In this document: positions 44,262 to 52,978 of the stretch, one piece after another
How the letters are laid out: every line of letters begins with the position of its first letter
How positions within the stretch are numbered: position 1 is the first letter of the stretch
NCBI GenBank assembly: GCA_030685065.1
Contig: JAUXQH010000059.1
Span: forward strand, 62,001 to 126,000
DNA: 64,000 nt
Direction: 5' to 3'
From: Pseudomonadota bacterium
GTDB taxonomy: Bacteria; Myxococcota_A; UBA796; SXON01
Position numbers and translations under genes: made by a program
Notes under the pieces: model-generated
Databases searched by the model: none
Seen by the model: only the letters and a program-made list of their open reading frames with translations
What the model was told of the DNA's origin: nothing

Positions 44262-47096
44262 CTACGGCCGCTGCAGCTCCTTGAGCCGGGGCGCCAGGAG
44301 CCGCAGGTTGTCGCGCGCCTGCACGTTGTCCGGATCGATCGCCATGACGGTCTGCCAGCTCTGGGCCGCGAGCTCGTACTGCTCCCGCGTCGCCTGCACC
44401 CGCCCGAGCCCACCTCGCGCCAGGATGTGCTTGGGGTCGAGCTTCAGCGCCGCGCGATAGTCGCTCTCGGCCTCGTCCAGCTGGCGGAGCTCGAAGCGAG
44501 CGTCGGCGCGGATCGCGAGGGCGTCGGGGTTGGGGCCGAGCGTCGCCGCGCGTTGGGCCTGCGCGAGCGCCAGCTCGGCGCGTCCGGTTCTGAGGAAGAG
44601 GCTCGCGAGCGCGAGGTAGGGAGCCGGCTCCATCTTGCCCGAGGGAGCGCGCGCCTGGGTCGCCGAAGCCTGTTTCAGCAGGCGCTCGGCCTCGTCGTAG
44701 CGCTCCAGGCGAAGCAGGAAGAAGCCGAGGTTCTGGGACGTGGTCCACACGTCCGGGCGTGCGCGCAAGGCGCTGCGCAGCGCGGTCTCCGTGCCGAGCA
44801 GATCGCCGCGGGAGTTCCGCGCCCGCGCCAGGCCGTCATGGGCGTACAGGGAGGTGGGATCGAGCTCGACACAGGCTGCGAAGGCCTCCTCGGCCCGCGC
44901 GAGCTGCCCGCGTTCTCCCGCCAGCTCGCCTTCGAGGCAGCGGGTCGCGGCGTAGGCGGGGGCCAGGGCGCGCGCCGTGCTGATCGCGGCCTCCGCGGTC
45001 TCCCACGCGCTCGACGTGATCCCCTCGCGCCTCCCGAGGACGATGGCCTGCCTCGCGCGCGTGAGGTGCGGACGGACGACCGGCTCCAGGGCCCGGGCGC
45101 CCCCCGGCGTCGCGGCGAGCGCGCGCGCCCGGGAGAAGGCGTCGCGCAGGTCGCCGCGCGTTGCCTCTACGAGCATGTCGAGAAGGAGGGCGCGGCTGGG
45201 TGCGCGCGCCACGAGGTCCGCCTCGGGGGCGCCGTCGAACAGGAAGTTGGGGTCGGCGGTGAGGGTCGCGAACGCGGACAGCGGCAGGCCCGGCGGCTCC
45301 CGGAGGGAGGCGGGGAGCCCGGGGCCGGCCGATCGGGCGGGCGCGAGGGCCCGGATCGAGGCGGCGTCGGCCAGCGCGAGGGCGCCGATGTCCAGCGCGC
45401 TCCGGATCGAGGCGGACTCGAGTCCCTTCCGGTCCGCGGCTACGCAGCTCTCGAAGCCGGCCCAGGGGAGCGCGCCGCCCGACGCCGTACCGAGCAGGAG
45501 CGCCGTGTCGGCGCCTTCGGGCGGGAGCCACAACGAGGCGTTCGTGTAGATGCCCGCGAAGTCGAGCATCAAGGCGCGGAGCGCGGGTTCGGCGAGAGTG
45601 GTGGTCGCGACGGCGAGGACGTGAACGCCCCCGTCCGTGAGCCCGGCGCGGGCGGCGCGGAGCGCGCTCTCGTCGGGGAACACGTGGCGGCCGTCCGTGA
45701 AGGGCGTGCGGACGATCTCGACGATGGCGTCGGCGCGGGGGCCCGCGCGGAGGACGGCGGGCGTGGGGAGCGCCACCAGCCGAACCGAGGGGTGCAGCCA
45801 GCCTCGGGCGAGGCTCGGGAGCGCCTCAGCCTGTGCCCGCGCCAGCTCGGCGTCCGGCACCGCGGTGTCGATCGCGAGGAATCCTTGTGCCCGCAAGGCG
45901 GTGACCGCCAGCCCGAAGTCGTCCCCGCCGACCCGCGCGCGCGTGCGATCGCTCGTTGCGCAGGCCGCCAGCGTTCCCGCGAAGCGCTCGGCTGCTCCGG
46001 CGCGCGTGGCGGCGTCGGCCACGCCGCCCTCCAGCTCGACGAAGACCTGGTCGTCCTTGCGGTAGAGCGCCGCGGCGCCCGTGGGCCCCACACCGGCCCA
46101 CAGGAGAGTGGCGCGGGCACGGAGGGCGGCGAGCCGCTCCATCGACGAGGCGGTCGCCGCGTCCGCCCTCGCCGCGCGCGCGGCCAGGCCGACCGGGAGC
46201 GCGGCGGACAAGGGAGACAGGAGCAGCGCCGTAACCACGAGGACGCCGGACAGCGCCCGCCGATCGGGACGGAGCGCGCCGAGGAGCGGGCCGAGCCCGA
46301 GACCGAACGCAGCGAACGCGAACAAGCCGGCGTACGCGGAGGCGCCGAGCAGCTCCGGCAACCGCAGGCCCACCCCCGCCACCGTGCCCGCCGCGAGGCC
46401 GAGCCCGGCGAGGACGCTCCACCACCCGCGGCCGACGAGCGCCCCGAGGCCGAGCCCGCAAACCAAGGCGAGGAAGCCGAGGGTGGTGGGATCGAGAGCC
46501 GCCCGCGCCAGGACCCACCCTCCGAGCGCCACGGCGGCGACCGGCAGCGCGAGGACCGCGCGGCCGAGATCGCTCCGCGACACGCGGTCCGACGGGCCCA
46601 GGACCCCCGTCTCGTGGGCGCGCGCCACGGCCGCCACGACTGAACCGGTCCCGAGGATGATGATCAGCAGGGTGATCCGATCTAGCCAGACCCCCGCCAC
46701 AAAACAGGCAAGCGCAAGGGCCCAGGGGCCGCGCCCCGCACGCGCCGCCGCGCTCCGCAGGGGAGCGCCCAACCCGAGGCAGACGAGAAAGCCCACACAC
46801 GCCGCAATCGGCGGGAGGCCCCGGTAGCCGGCGAGCCACACGATCGTTCGCGCCAGATCGTCCGAAAATATAACTACGAGGCCCGACAACGCCGCGATCC
46901 GCAGCTGATTTCGCGGGGCCGCGGGCGCGAGCGTCGCTGCGGGGAGGGCGATGGCCGCGGCGACGACGAGCGGGAGCGGGCCAGCGGCGAACAGGTCGGT
47001 CGAAAGCCGGACAGCAATGGAACCGATGCAGCCCGCTCCGACTGCTGCCAGCCAGGGCGAAAGAGAAGCGGTAGACGACACGCGCACGCTCGTCAT
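44262..47096 (-). CDS. Membrane protein / degenerate spermidine-synthase-like / TPR fusion
   Basis: 944 aa from ATG 47096 (the track start 120 bases earlier crosses the pilM promoter). About ten hydrophobic segments lie in residues 10-330. Residues about 360-600 follow the outline of fused MFS/spermidine-synthase proteins (RARVGGDDFGLAVTALRAQGF; HPSVRLVALPTPAVLRAGP; FTDGRHVFPDESALRAARAGL). However, the GGGDG glycine loop is reduced to GGDDFG and no acceptor Glu or catalytic Asp block is evident. Residues about 640-944 contain at least six TPRs. Probably a scaffold rather than a working polyamine enzyme. It is divergent from pilM. Confidence 0.65.
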   Translation of the reverse strand: MTSVRVSSTASLSPWLAAVGAGCIGSIAVRLSTDLFAAGPLPLVVAAAIALPAATLAPAAPRNQLRIAALSGLVVIFSDDLARTIVWLAGYRGLPPIAACVGFLVCLGLGAPLRSAAARAGRGPWALALACFVAGVWLDRITLLIIILGTGSVVAAVARAHETGVLGPSDRVSRSDLGRAVLALPVAAVALGGWVLARAALDPTTLGFLALVCGLGLGALVGRGWWSVLAGLGLAAGTVAGVGLRLPELLGASAYAGLFAFAAFGLGLGPLLGALRPDRRALSGVLVVTALLLSPLSAALPVGLAARAARADAATASSMERLAALRARATLLWAGVGPTGAAALYRKDDQVFVELEGGVADAATRAGAAERFAGTLAACATSDRTRARVGGDDFGLAVTALRAQGFLAIDTAVPDAELARAQAEALPSLARGWLHPSVRLVALPTPAVLRAGPRADAIVEIVRTPFTDGRHVFPDESALRAARAGLTDGGVHVLAVATTTLAEPALRALMLDFAGIYTNASLWLPPEGADTALLLGTASGGALPWAGFESCVAADRKGLESASIRSALDIGALALADAASIRALAPARSAGPGLPASLREPPGLPLSAFATLTADPNFLFDGAPEADLVARAPSRALLLDMLVEATRGDLRDAFSRARALAATPGGARALEPVVRPHLTRARQAIVLGRREGITSSAWETAEAAISTARALAPAYAATRCLEGELAGERGQLARAEEAFAACVELDPTSLYAHDGLARARNSRGDLLGTETALRSALRARPDVWTTSQNLGFFLLRLERYDEAERLLKQASATQARAPSGKMEPAPYLALASLFLRTGRAELALAQAQRAATLGPNPDALAIRADARFELRQLDEAESDYRAALKLDPKHILARGGLGRVQATREQYELAAQSWQTVMAIDPDNVQARDNLRLLAPRLKELQRP

Positions 47097-47117
47097 CCTA
47101 TCGCGGCGGGGGTGCGG

Positions 47118-47147
47118 TTGACCCGCTCGATCGCTTCCTGCTACAAC
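47118..47147 (+). promoter_or_regulatory. Candidate sigma-70 promoter for the pilM-accC run
   Basis: TTGACC (47118-47123, 5 of 6) and TACAAC (47142-47147, 4 of 6) are separated by 18 bases. A start near 47154 would fall inside the GTG (47152-47154) used by the track, so translation would begin at TTG 47173 with AAGGA in a ~19-base leader. The site lies in the divergent gap with the membrane-TPR gene. Confidence 0.45.
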
Positions 47148-47172
47148 GACCGTGCCTTTCGAAGGAATCGGT

Positions 47173-48243
47173 TTGGCCCTGTTTGCCCGCCCCCGAAGTG
47201 CCGTCGCGCTGGACATCGGTTCCAGTCACGTAAAGATGCTGGAGCTCGAACTTGATCGTTCGGGACGCCGGCGTCTGAAACATTTTGGCGTCGCGCCGGT
47301 GCCTCCCGAGGCAATCGTCGACGGCGCCTTCATGAACACCAGCGCGGTCGTAGCGACCATCCGAGAGCTGCTCGCGCGGCATCGTGTGAAGTCGCGGGAC
47401 GCCATCGTCGGCGTCGCCGGCAACTCCGTCATCATCAAGCGGATCTCGCTCCCGGTGATGACTCAGGAGGAGCTGGAGGAGTCCATCACGTGGGAGGCGG
47501 AACAGTACATTCCGTTCGACGTGAACGACGTGAACATCGATGCCCACATCCTCAAGGGCCAGGCGGACGAGGCCGGCCAGATGGAAGTGCTGCTCGTTGC
47601 CGCGCGCAAGGAGCTCATCAACGAGTACCAGAGCCTGGTGCTCGAAGCGGGACTCCGGCCCGCCGTGATCGACGTGGCCGCCTTCGCGCTCGAGAATCAG
47701 TACGCGCTCAACTATGACGTGCCGCGCGAACCGACCGCGCTGGTGAACGTGGGGGCTTCCACGGTGAACCTCAACGTGCTCCGGAACGGGGTCAGCGCGT
47801 TCACGCGCGACATCGCGATGGGGGGCCGCGCGTACACCGAGGAGATTCAACGCGCCATGAACGTCTCCTACGAGGAGGCCGAGGCCTTCAAGGTGGGCGG
47901 TGGCGAGAAGGACCGCACGGCGGTCGTGCCTGAGGAGGTCGAGCGCGTGCTCTCGACTGTGTCGGACACCATCGCGAGCGAGATCCACCGTTCGCTCGAC
48001 TTCTTCCTGTCCACGTCGGGCGGCGCGCCGCTCGCGCGGATTGCGCTGTCCGGTGGAGCGGCCCCGACGCCCGGCCTGCGCACTGCCCTGCAGCGCCTGT
48101 GCGGCTGCGCGGTGGACATCATCGACCCCTTCCGCAAGATCCAGGTGGATGAGCGGGCGTTCAACCCCCGCTTCCTCCAGGATGTGGCGCCCCAGGCAGC
48201 CGTGGTCGTGGGGCTCGGGCTGCGGAGGCCGGACGACAAATGA
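47173..48243 (+). CDS. pilM: Type IV pilus inner-membrane platform protein PilM
   Basis: 356 aa from TTG 47173, six bases after GAAGGA. The resulting N-terminus (M-A-L-F-A-R-P then AVALDIGSSHVKMLEL) matches typical PilM starts better than the GTG 47152 form, which adds seven residues. Actin/FtsA-like fold: phosphate-1 loop LDIGSSHVK, SLPVMTQEELEESITWEAEQYIPF and ALVNVGASTVNLNVL (phosphate-2). Known role: cytoplasmic ring protein that binds the N-terminal INLLP motif of PilN and links the motor to the envelope complex. Overlaps pilN by ATGA. Confidence 0.95.
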   Translation: MALFARPRSAVALDIGSSHVKMLELELDRSGRRRLKHFGVAPVPPEAIVDGAFMNTSAVVATIRELLARHRVKSRDAIVGVAGNSVIIKRISLPVMTQEELEESITWEAEQYIPFDVNDVNIDAHILKGQADEAGQMEVLLVAARKELINEYQSLVLEAGLRPAVIDVAAFALENQYALNYDVPREPTALVNVGASTVNLNVLRNGVSAFTRDIAMGGRAYTEEIQRAMNVSYEEAEAFKVGGGEKDRTAVVPEEVERVLSTVSDTIASEIHRSLDFFLSTSGGAPLARIALSGGAAPTPGLRTALQRLCGCAVDIIDPFRKIQVDERAFNPRFLQDVAPQAAVVVGLGLRRPDDK

Positions 48244-49010
48244 TCCGCATCAACCTCCTCCCCGTCCGGCAGACCCGGAAGCTCGAGGGCGCGCGCATCG
48301 AGCTCTCGCTCGCGATGGTGGGCGGCCTCATGGTGGTGCTGCTCGCCGGCGCGACCTGGGGCTTCTTCACCTACCAGCTTGCCGCCACCCGCGACCAGAA
48401 CAGCGCCCTCCAGGCCGAGATCGACCGCCTCGCCGCCGACGTGGCGAAGGTCGACGAGATGGAGAAGTTCAAGGCCGAGCTCGAGCGGAAGCTGGCCGTC
48501 ATCCAGGACCTTCGTGACAGGAAGGCCGGCCCGGTCCACATGCTGGACGAGCTGACCTCCGCGGCGCCCGAAAAGCTGTACCTCACCCGGGTGCAGGAGC
48601 TGAGCGGCGAGGTGAGTGTCACCGGCGTCTCGGTCAGCAACGACGTGATCAGCCAGTTTCTGCGCTCGCTCGACGACTCGCCCTACTTCGAGCAGGTGTA
48701 CCTCCAGGACATCGAGGCGATGTCCCCCGAGAAGAACCTCTCGATCACGCTCAAGTCCTTCAAGCTCACCGCACGCCTCGTCACCCCCTCGACCGCCGCG
48801 AAGGGCGCGGCCACGCAGGGGGCAGGTGCGGCGGGTGTCCCGGTCCCCGCGGGGACCGTGGTGCCAGCGCCGCCCGCCGCGCCGGAGGCACCCGCGCCGA
48901 GCGTGCCCGCACCGGAGGCACCCGCGCCGAGCGCGCTCCCGCCTGTCGAGCCTGCCGCTTCACCCGCGCCTACAACGGCGCCCGCAACCACACCCGGAGG
49001 GGGCGCGTGA
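48240..49010 (+). CDS. pilN: Type IV pilus alignment protein PilN
   Basis: 256 aa. It begins MIRINLLPVRQ, the PilM-binding motif, followed by one transmembrane helix (about residues 24-48), a coiled coil (about 50-90) and the ferredoxin-like periplasmic domain (about 95-185). A Pro/Ala-rich tail of about 65 residues with an internal repeat is extra compared with most PilN proteins (~190-200 aa). It may reach toward PilO, PilP or peptidoglycan. Known role: with PilO forms the inner-membrane alignment subcomplex. The stop overlaps pilO (GTGA). Confidence 0.93.
   Translation: MIRINLLPVRQTRKLEGARIELSLAMVGGLMVVLLAGATWGFFTYQLAATRDQNSALQAEIDRLAADVAKVDEMEKFKAELERKLAVIQDLRDRKAGPVHMLDELTSAAPEKLYLTRVQELSGEVSVTGVSVSNDVISQFLRSLDDSPYFEQVYLQDIEAMSPEKNLSITLKSFKLTARLVTPSTAAKGAATQGAGAAGVPVPAGTVVPAPPAAPEAPAPSVPAPEAPAPSALPPVEPAASPAPTTAPATTPGGGA
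48882..48933 (+). repeat. 30-bp direct repeat in the pilN Pro/Ala tail
   Basis: CCGGAGGCACCCGCGCCGAGCG starts at 48882 and again at 48912. It encodes PEAPAPS twice in the unusual C-terminal tail of PilN, a likely slippage-prone tract. Confidence 0.65.
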
Positions 49011-49648
49011 GCCAACTCCTCGATCGTTACACCCGTCTTCCGCGCTCCCAACGCCTGCTTCTGGTCGGCCTCGGGTATCTGCTGATCTGCGTGGTGTTCT
49101 TCTTCTCGCTCATCTCGCCGACGATGGCCGAGATCGACAGCGCGAACGACGCCCAGGCCCAGCTGACTGCCAAGCGGAACCAGGTCCGTACGCGCGCCGA
49201 CAACCGCGCCTCGTTCGAGGCCGAGCTCGAAGGGCTGGCGGCGCAGCTCAAGCAGGCGCTCAAGGAGCTCCCGAACGACCGGGAGATCCCCGTTCTGCTC
49301 TCCGAGATTGACGGACACGCCCGGAAGTCCGGCCTCGACGTGCGCCGGTTTCAGCCGCTTCCCGAGGTGCTCCACGAGTACTTCGCCGACGTGCCGGTTC
49401 AGCTCGTGATGGAAGGCAGCTTCCACGAGATCGGCATCTTCTTCGATCGGGTCCGCAAGATGAGCCGCATCGTCTCCGTTCAGAACATCGAGATGTCGGA
49501 CCCGGTCGAGCTGGGCTCCGAGACCACGTTGAAAGTGAGCGCGCAGGCGGTGACCTATCGCTTTCTCACCGAGAAAGAGATCGAAGACCGCCGCAATACC
49601 GCCCCCAAGAAGGGCAAGAAGCCCGGGGCCGGAGGGGCCGATGAATAG
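49007..49648 (+). CDS. pilO: Type IV pilus alignment protein PilO
   Basis: 213 aa from GTG 49007. One transmembrane helix (about residues 16-38), a coiled-coil stretch (about 45-90) and a ferredoxin-like domain with EIPVLLSEIDGHARKSGLDVRRFQPL, the typical PilO core. The C-terminus is Lys/Gly-rich. Known role: heterodimer partner of PilN that contacts PilP. Overlaps pilP by 8 bases. Confidence 0.93.
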   Translation: MSQLLDRYTRLPRSQRLLLVGLGYLLICVVFFFSLISPTMAEIDSANDAQAQLTAKRNQVRTRADNRASFEAELEGLAAQLKQALKELPNDREIPVLLSEIDGHARKSGLDVRRFQPLPEVLHEYFADVPVQLVMEGSFHEIGIFFDRVRKMSRIVSVQNIEMSDPVELGSETTLKVSAQAVTYRFLTEKEIEDRRNTAPKKGKKPGAGGADE

Positions 49649-50123
49649 GCTTCTGGTGCTGGCCATGCTCCTCTCGGCGTGCGGCGAGCCTGTCCCCGCG
49701 GGGCCGGGAACCGGCGCGCCGAAGAAGGCGCCGGTCAAGGTGGAGGGCGCGGATGCGGCCTCGGCCGCGGCCGAAGAGTACTACTACAACCCGGCTGGAA
49801 AGCGCGATCCTTTCCAGAGCTTCATCAAGCGGGGGCGCGCGGAGGAGATCCGCGCGGACGCTCCGCCGCTCCAACGCTGGGACATCGACAAGTACACGCT
49901 CAAGGGCGTGATTTGGAACACGTCGTCGCCTCGCGGCCTCCTCATCGACCCCGAAGCCACGGGGCACTCGATTGTCCTCGGCACCTACGTCGGTCGAAAC
50001 TGGGGCAAGGTGACCTCCATCTCCGAGGGCTGTGTGGTCGTGACCGAGGAGTACCAGACCCTCGACGGCGAGCTCGTCGTCAACCCCGTAACGGTGTGCT
50101 TCCCCACCGAGGCTAGGAAATGA
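49641..50123 (+). CDS. pilP: Type IV pilus lipoprotein PilP
   Basis: 160 aa. Lipobox LLSAC with Cys14, then an unstructured stretch (about 15-50) and the C-terminal beta-domain: GKRDPFQSFI, KYTLKGVIWN, and GRNWGKVTSISEGCVVVTEEY. These are the HR-domain features of PilP/GspC. Known role: anchors PilNO to the N0 domain of the PilQ secretin. Stop overlaps the pilQ ATG (ATGA). Confidence 0.94.
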   Translation: MNRLLVLAMLLSACGEPVPAGPGTGAPKKAPVKVEGADAASAAAEEYYYNPAGKRDPFQSFIKRGRAEEIRADAPPLQRWDIDKYTLKGVIWNTSSPRGLLIDPEATGHSIVLGTYVGRNWGKVTSISEGCVVVTEEYQTLDGELVVNPVTVCFPTEARK

Positions 50124-52477
50124 TCAGCTTCTATCTTGGGGACAGGGCTCATTTTGCGGGCCTCGTCCTGGTGGCCGCCCTCGGGGCTTTCGCCGCCGCT
50201 CCCGCCTTCGCCGCGCCCACCCTGGACGCGTCGGCTCCCGCCGAAACGGCCAGCGTAGGTGCCGCCCAGATCGGCACCAGCGCAGACGTGACCGTCGTCC
50301 GCATCGCGATCGACGGCACCGGCGCGCGTCCCACCGTGAGCCCCTTCCGGCAGACCAACCCCGAGCGCCTCGTCCTCGACATCGCGGGCGCGCGGCTCTC
50401 TCCGGGCGCCGCGCCGACCATCGGGGGCCTGGTTTCGCGGGCCGAGTACGGCACCTTCAACGACGGAACCGACAACGTCCGGCTCACGTTGTGGCTGTCC
50501 GGGCCGGCCCGCTGGGACATCAAGAGCGAACAGGGCGCGATCGTCCTCTCGCTCACCCCCGGCGCCGTCGCCGATCCGCTCGCGGATGCGCTCGGCGCAC
50601 CGGCGGACGGCGAGGTGAAGCTCTCCGGGCCCCAGGCGCCCATCAGCGGTGCCGCGCTCACGACGCTCGACTTCCAGCAGAAGGACCGCGTCAGCCGCCT
50701 GCTCATCGGGGCCAAGGACGTCGAGCCGGCGGTCTCCCAACCGTCGCGCAACACGATCGCCATCGACCTGCCCGGCGCACGGATCGCCGAGAGCCTCGGT
50801 CGTGAGCTCGACACCCGCTTCTTCTACAGCGCGGTCGACTCCGTGAAGGCCACCCCCACCGCCGCCGGCGCTCGGATCACCGTGGTGCTGCGCGAGGGCG
50901 CCGAATACGAGGTGGCCCGCGAGGGTGGGCTGACCGTCCTCTCCATCCAGATTCCTGCCGACATCCTCGCGAAGCGGGAGGCCGCGCTCAAGGGCGCCGC
51001 CGTCAGCCGCGCGGTGCCGGCGGCGCCCTCCACGCCCGAGACCAACGGGGGCCAGGGGCTCTCGAACTCGAAGGGGTCCGAGGTCCTCATCACCGGTTCG
51101 GGCCGCTCGGTCGATCCGCAGGCCGTGTTCGGGAGCGGCGGCGGCTCGTCGTCGCCCGGCTCGTTGAGCTTCGCCACCGACGTGAAGAGCACCAGCTCGA
51201 CGCGGTCGAGCGGCAAGCGCATGAGCATCGACCTCCAGGAGGCGGACATCCACGTGGTGTTCCGCTTCATCGCGGAGTTCGCCGACATCAACATCGTGAC
51301 CTCCGACGACGTCGACGGCAAGGTGACCGTACGGTTGAAGGACGTGCCGTGGGACGAGGCGCTCGGCGCCGTGCTCCAGGCGAAGGGCCTCGGCGCGCAG
51401 CGCCTCGGGAACATCGTCCGCGTCGCCCCGCTCGAGACGATCAAGGCCGAGCAGCAGGCCACCCTCGAGTCCGCGAAGGCCTCGGCCGATCTCGCGGAGC
51501 TCCAGCTCTACGTCGCGCCGCTCAACTACGCCCAGGCGGACGAGCTCACGGCGCAGGTCACCGCGGTGCTCTCGCCGCGCGGCAGTGTGCAGGTCGACTC
51601 GCGCGGCAACCAGCTCATCGTCCGGGACCGCGAGGAGAACGTGGCCCAGATCCGCGAGCTCCTTCGCACGCTCGACAAGCCCAACCGGCAGGTCAGCATC
51701 GAGGCCCGCTTCGTCGAGGCGACGAGCAGCTTCACCCGGAGCCTCGGCATCGAGTGGGGCGGCGCGGTCGATGCCTCCGCGGCCACCGGCTACCCGACGG
51801 GCGCATTCTTTCCGAACAACATCGGCGTGAGCGGCGGTACCCTGGCCGACGGCGGGGAGTCGACCTTCTTCACCACCGGCGCCGACAGCCTCCTGGTCGA
51901 CCTCGCCGCGGCCGGCACCCCCGCGGGCGCGCTCGCGCTCTCGCTCGGCAGCATCCCCGGCCTCATCGATCTCGATGCGCGTCTGAGCGCGGTCGAGGCC
52001 GAGGGCTGGGGCAAGATCATCTCGAGCCCGCGGGTGACCGCGCTGGACAACGAGGAGGCCGTCGTCATCCAGGGCGCGCGCGTGCCCTTCGTTTCGACCA
52101 GCCAGAACGGCACCCAGGTGCAGTTCGTGTCCGCCAACCTCGAGCTCGCAGTCACGCCGCACATTACCTCGGACGGGACCATCTTCCTCGACATTTCCGT
52201 GTCGAACGATCGTCCCGACTTCTCCAACCAGGTGAACGGCAACCCCTCGATCACGACCAAGTCGATCAAGACTCGCGTGCTCGTGCCCGACGGCGACACG
52301 ACGGTCCTCGGCGGCGTGTACGCCACCTCCGAGGCCTGGTCGCAGACCCGGGTGCCCGGCCTCGGCAGCATCCCGATCATCGGGCTCCTGTTCAAGAACT
52401 CGACGAAGAGCCGCAACCAGAACGAGATGCTGGTGTTCATCACGCCGCGCATCGTGCCGCTGGAATCGGACGGGTAG
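50120..52477 (+). CDS. pilQ: Type IV pilus secretin PilQ
   Basis: 785 aa. Signal peptide ends AFA-APT (about residue 31). Two AMIN peptidoglycan-binding domains (about 50-150 and 165-280: NPERLVLDIAGARL; NTIAIDLPGARI), a Ser/Gly linker, N0/STN domain (MSIDLQEADIHVVFRFIAEF to IVRVAPLE), N1 domain (LYVAPLNYAQADELTAQV), then the secretin channel with the conserved end VPGLGSIPIIGLLFKN and EMLVFITPRIV. Known role: outer-membrane gate through which the pilus passes. It is followed without gap by aroK, as in many proteobacterial pil clusters. Confidence 0.96.
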   Translation: MISFYLGDRAHFAGLVLVAALGAFAAAPAFAAPTLDASAPAETASVGAAQIGTSADVTVVRIAIDGTGARPTVSPFRQTNPERLVLDIAGARLSPGAAPTIGGLVSRAEYGTFNDGTDNVRLTLWLSGPARWDIKSEQGAIVLSLTPGAVADPLADALGAPADGEVKLSGPQAPISGAALTTLDFQQKDRVSRLLIGAKDVEPAVSQPSRNTIAIDLPGARIAESLGRELDTRFFYSAVDSVKATPTAAGARITVVLREGAEYEVAREGGLTVLSIQIPADILAKREAALKGAAVSRAVPAAPSTPETNGGQGLSNSKGSEVLITGSGRSVDPQAVFGSGGGSSSPGSLSFATDVKSTSSTRSSGKRMSIDLQEADIHVVFRFIAEFADINIVTSDDVDGKVTVRLKDVPWDEALGAVLQAKGLGAQRLGNIVRVAPLETIKAEQQATLESAKASADLAELQLYVAPLNYAQADELTAQVTAVLSPRGSVQVDSRGNQLIVRDREENVAQIRELLRTLDKPNRQVSIEARFVEATSSFTRSLGIEWGGAVDASAATGYPTGAFFPNNIGVSGGTLADGGESTFFTTGADSLLVDLAAAGTPAGALALSLGSIPGLIDLDARLSAVEAEGWGKIISSPRVTALDNEEAVVIQGARVPFVSTSQNGTQVQFVSANLELAVTPHITSDGTIFLDISVSNDRPDFSNQVNGNPSITTKSIKTRVLVPDGDTTVLGGVYATSEAWSQTRVPGLGSIPIIGLLFKNSTKSRNQNEMLVFITPRIVPLESDG

Positions 52478-52978
52478 ATGCCCTCGGGTGCCCGGCCGGT
52501 GCGCGTGGCGCTCGCCGGCCCCATGGGCGCGGGCAAGTCGACCGTCGGCCGCCTCCTCGCCTCGCGGTGGGGCGTGCCCTTCGTCGACCTCGACGCCGAG
52601 ATCGGAGACATCCCGGCCGTCTTCGCGAGCGTGGGAGAATCGGGCTTCCGACTGCGAGAGCGCGCGGCGCTCGAGCGGGTGGTGCTCGGGCCGGACCCGC
52701 TCGCGGAGGGCGTGATCGCGCTCGGCGGGGGCACCATCGTGGACCCCTCGAACCGCCTCCTCCTCGCGGGCTGGCGCGTCGTCGTGCTGATGGGCGCGGT
52801 CGGAACGCTTCGGGCCCGGATCGGGGATGCGGCAGGCCGCCCCCTGGCCGGAGATCTCGAGGCGCTGCTCGTGGCGCGGGCTGAGGCCTGGCGAGCCGCC
52901 GGCCCCCAGGTGTGTACCGATGGGTTGGAGCCGTCGGCGGTGGCCGATCGGGTGGAGGAGCTGTGCGCATTCCGGTAG
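52478..52978 (+). CDS. aroK: Shikimate kinase
   Basis: 166 aa. Walker A GPMGAGKST (14-22), shikimate-binding VDLDAEIG and GESGFRLRERAALE, the IALGGGTIV block and the AAGRPLAG lid arginine region. Known role: ATP-dependent phosphorylation of shikimate, step 5 of aromatic amino-acid synthesis. The start codon directly follows the pilQ stop; its end overlaps aroB by 16 bases. It lacks a strong ribosome site and probably relies on coupling to pilQ. Confidence 0.93.
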   Translation: MPSGARPVRVALAGPMGAGKSTVGRLLASRWGVPFVDLDAEIGDIPAVFASVGESGFRLRERAALERVVLGPDPLAEGVIALGGGTIVDPSNRLLLAGWRVVVLMGAVGTLRARIGDAAGRPLAGDLEALLVARAEAWRAAGPQVCTDGLEPSAVADRVEELCAFR

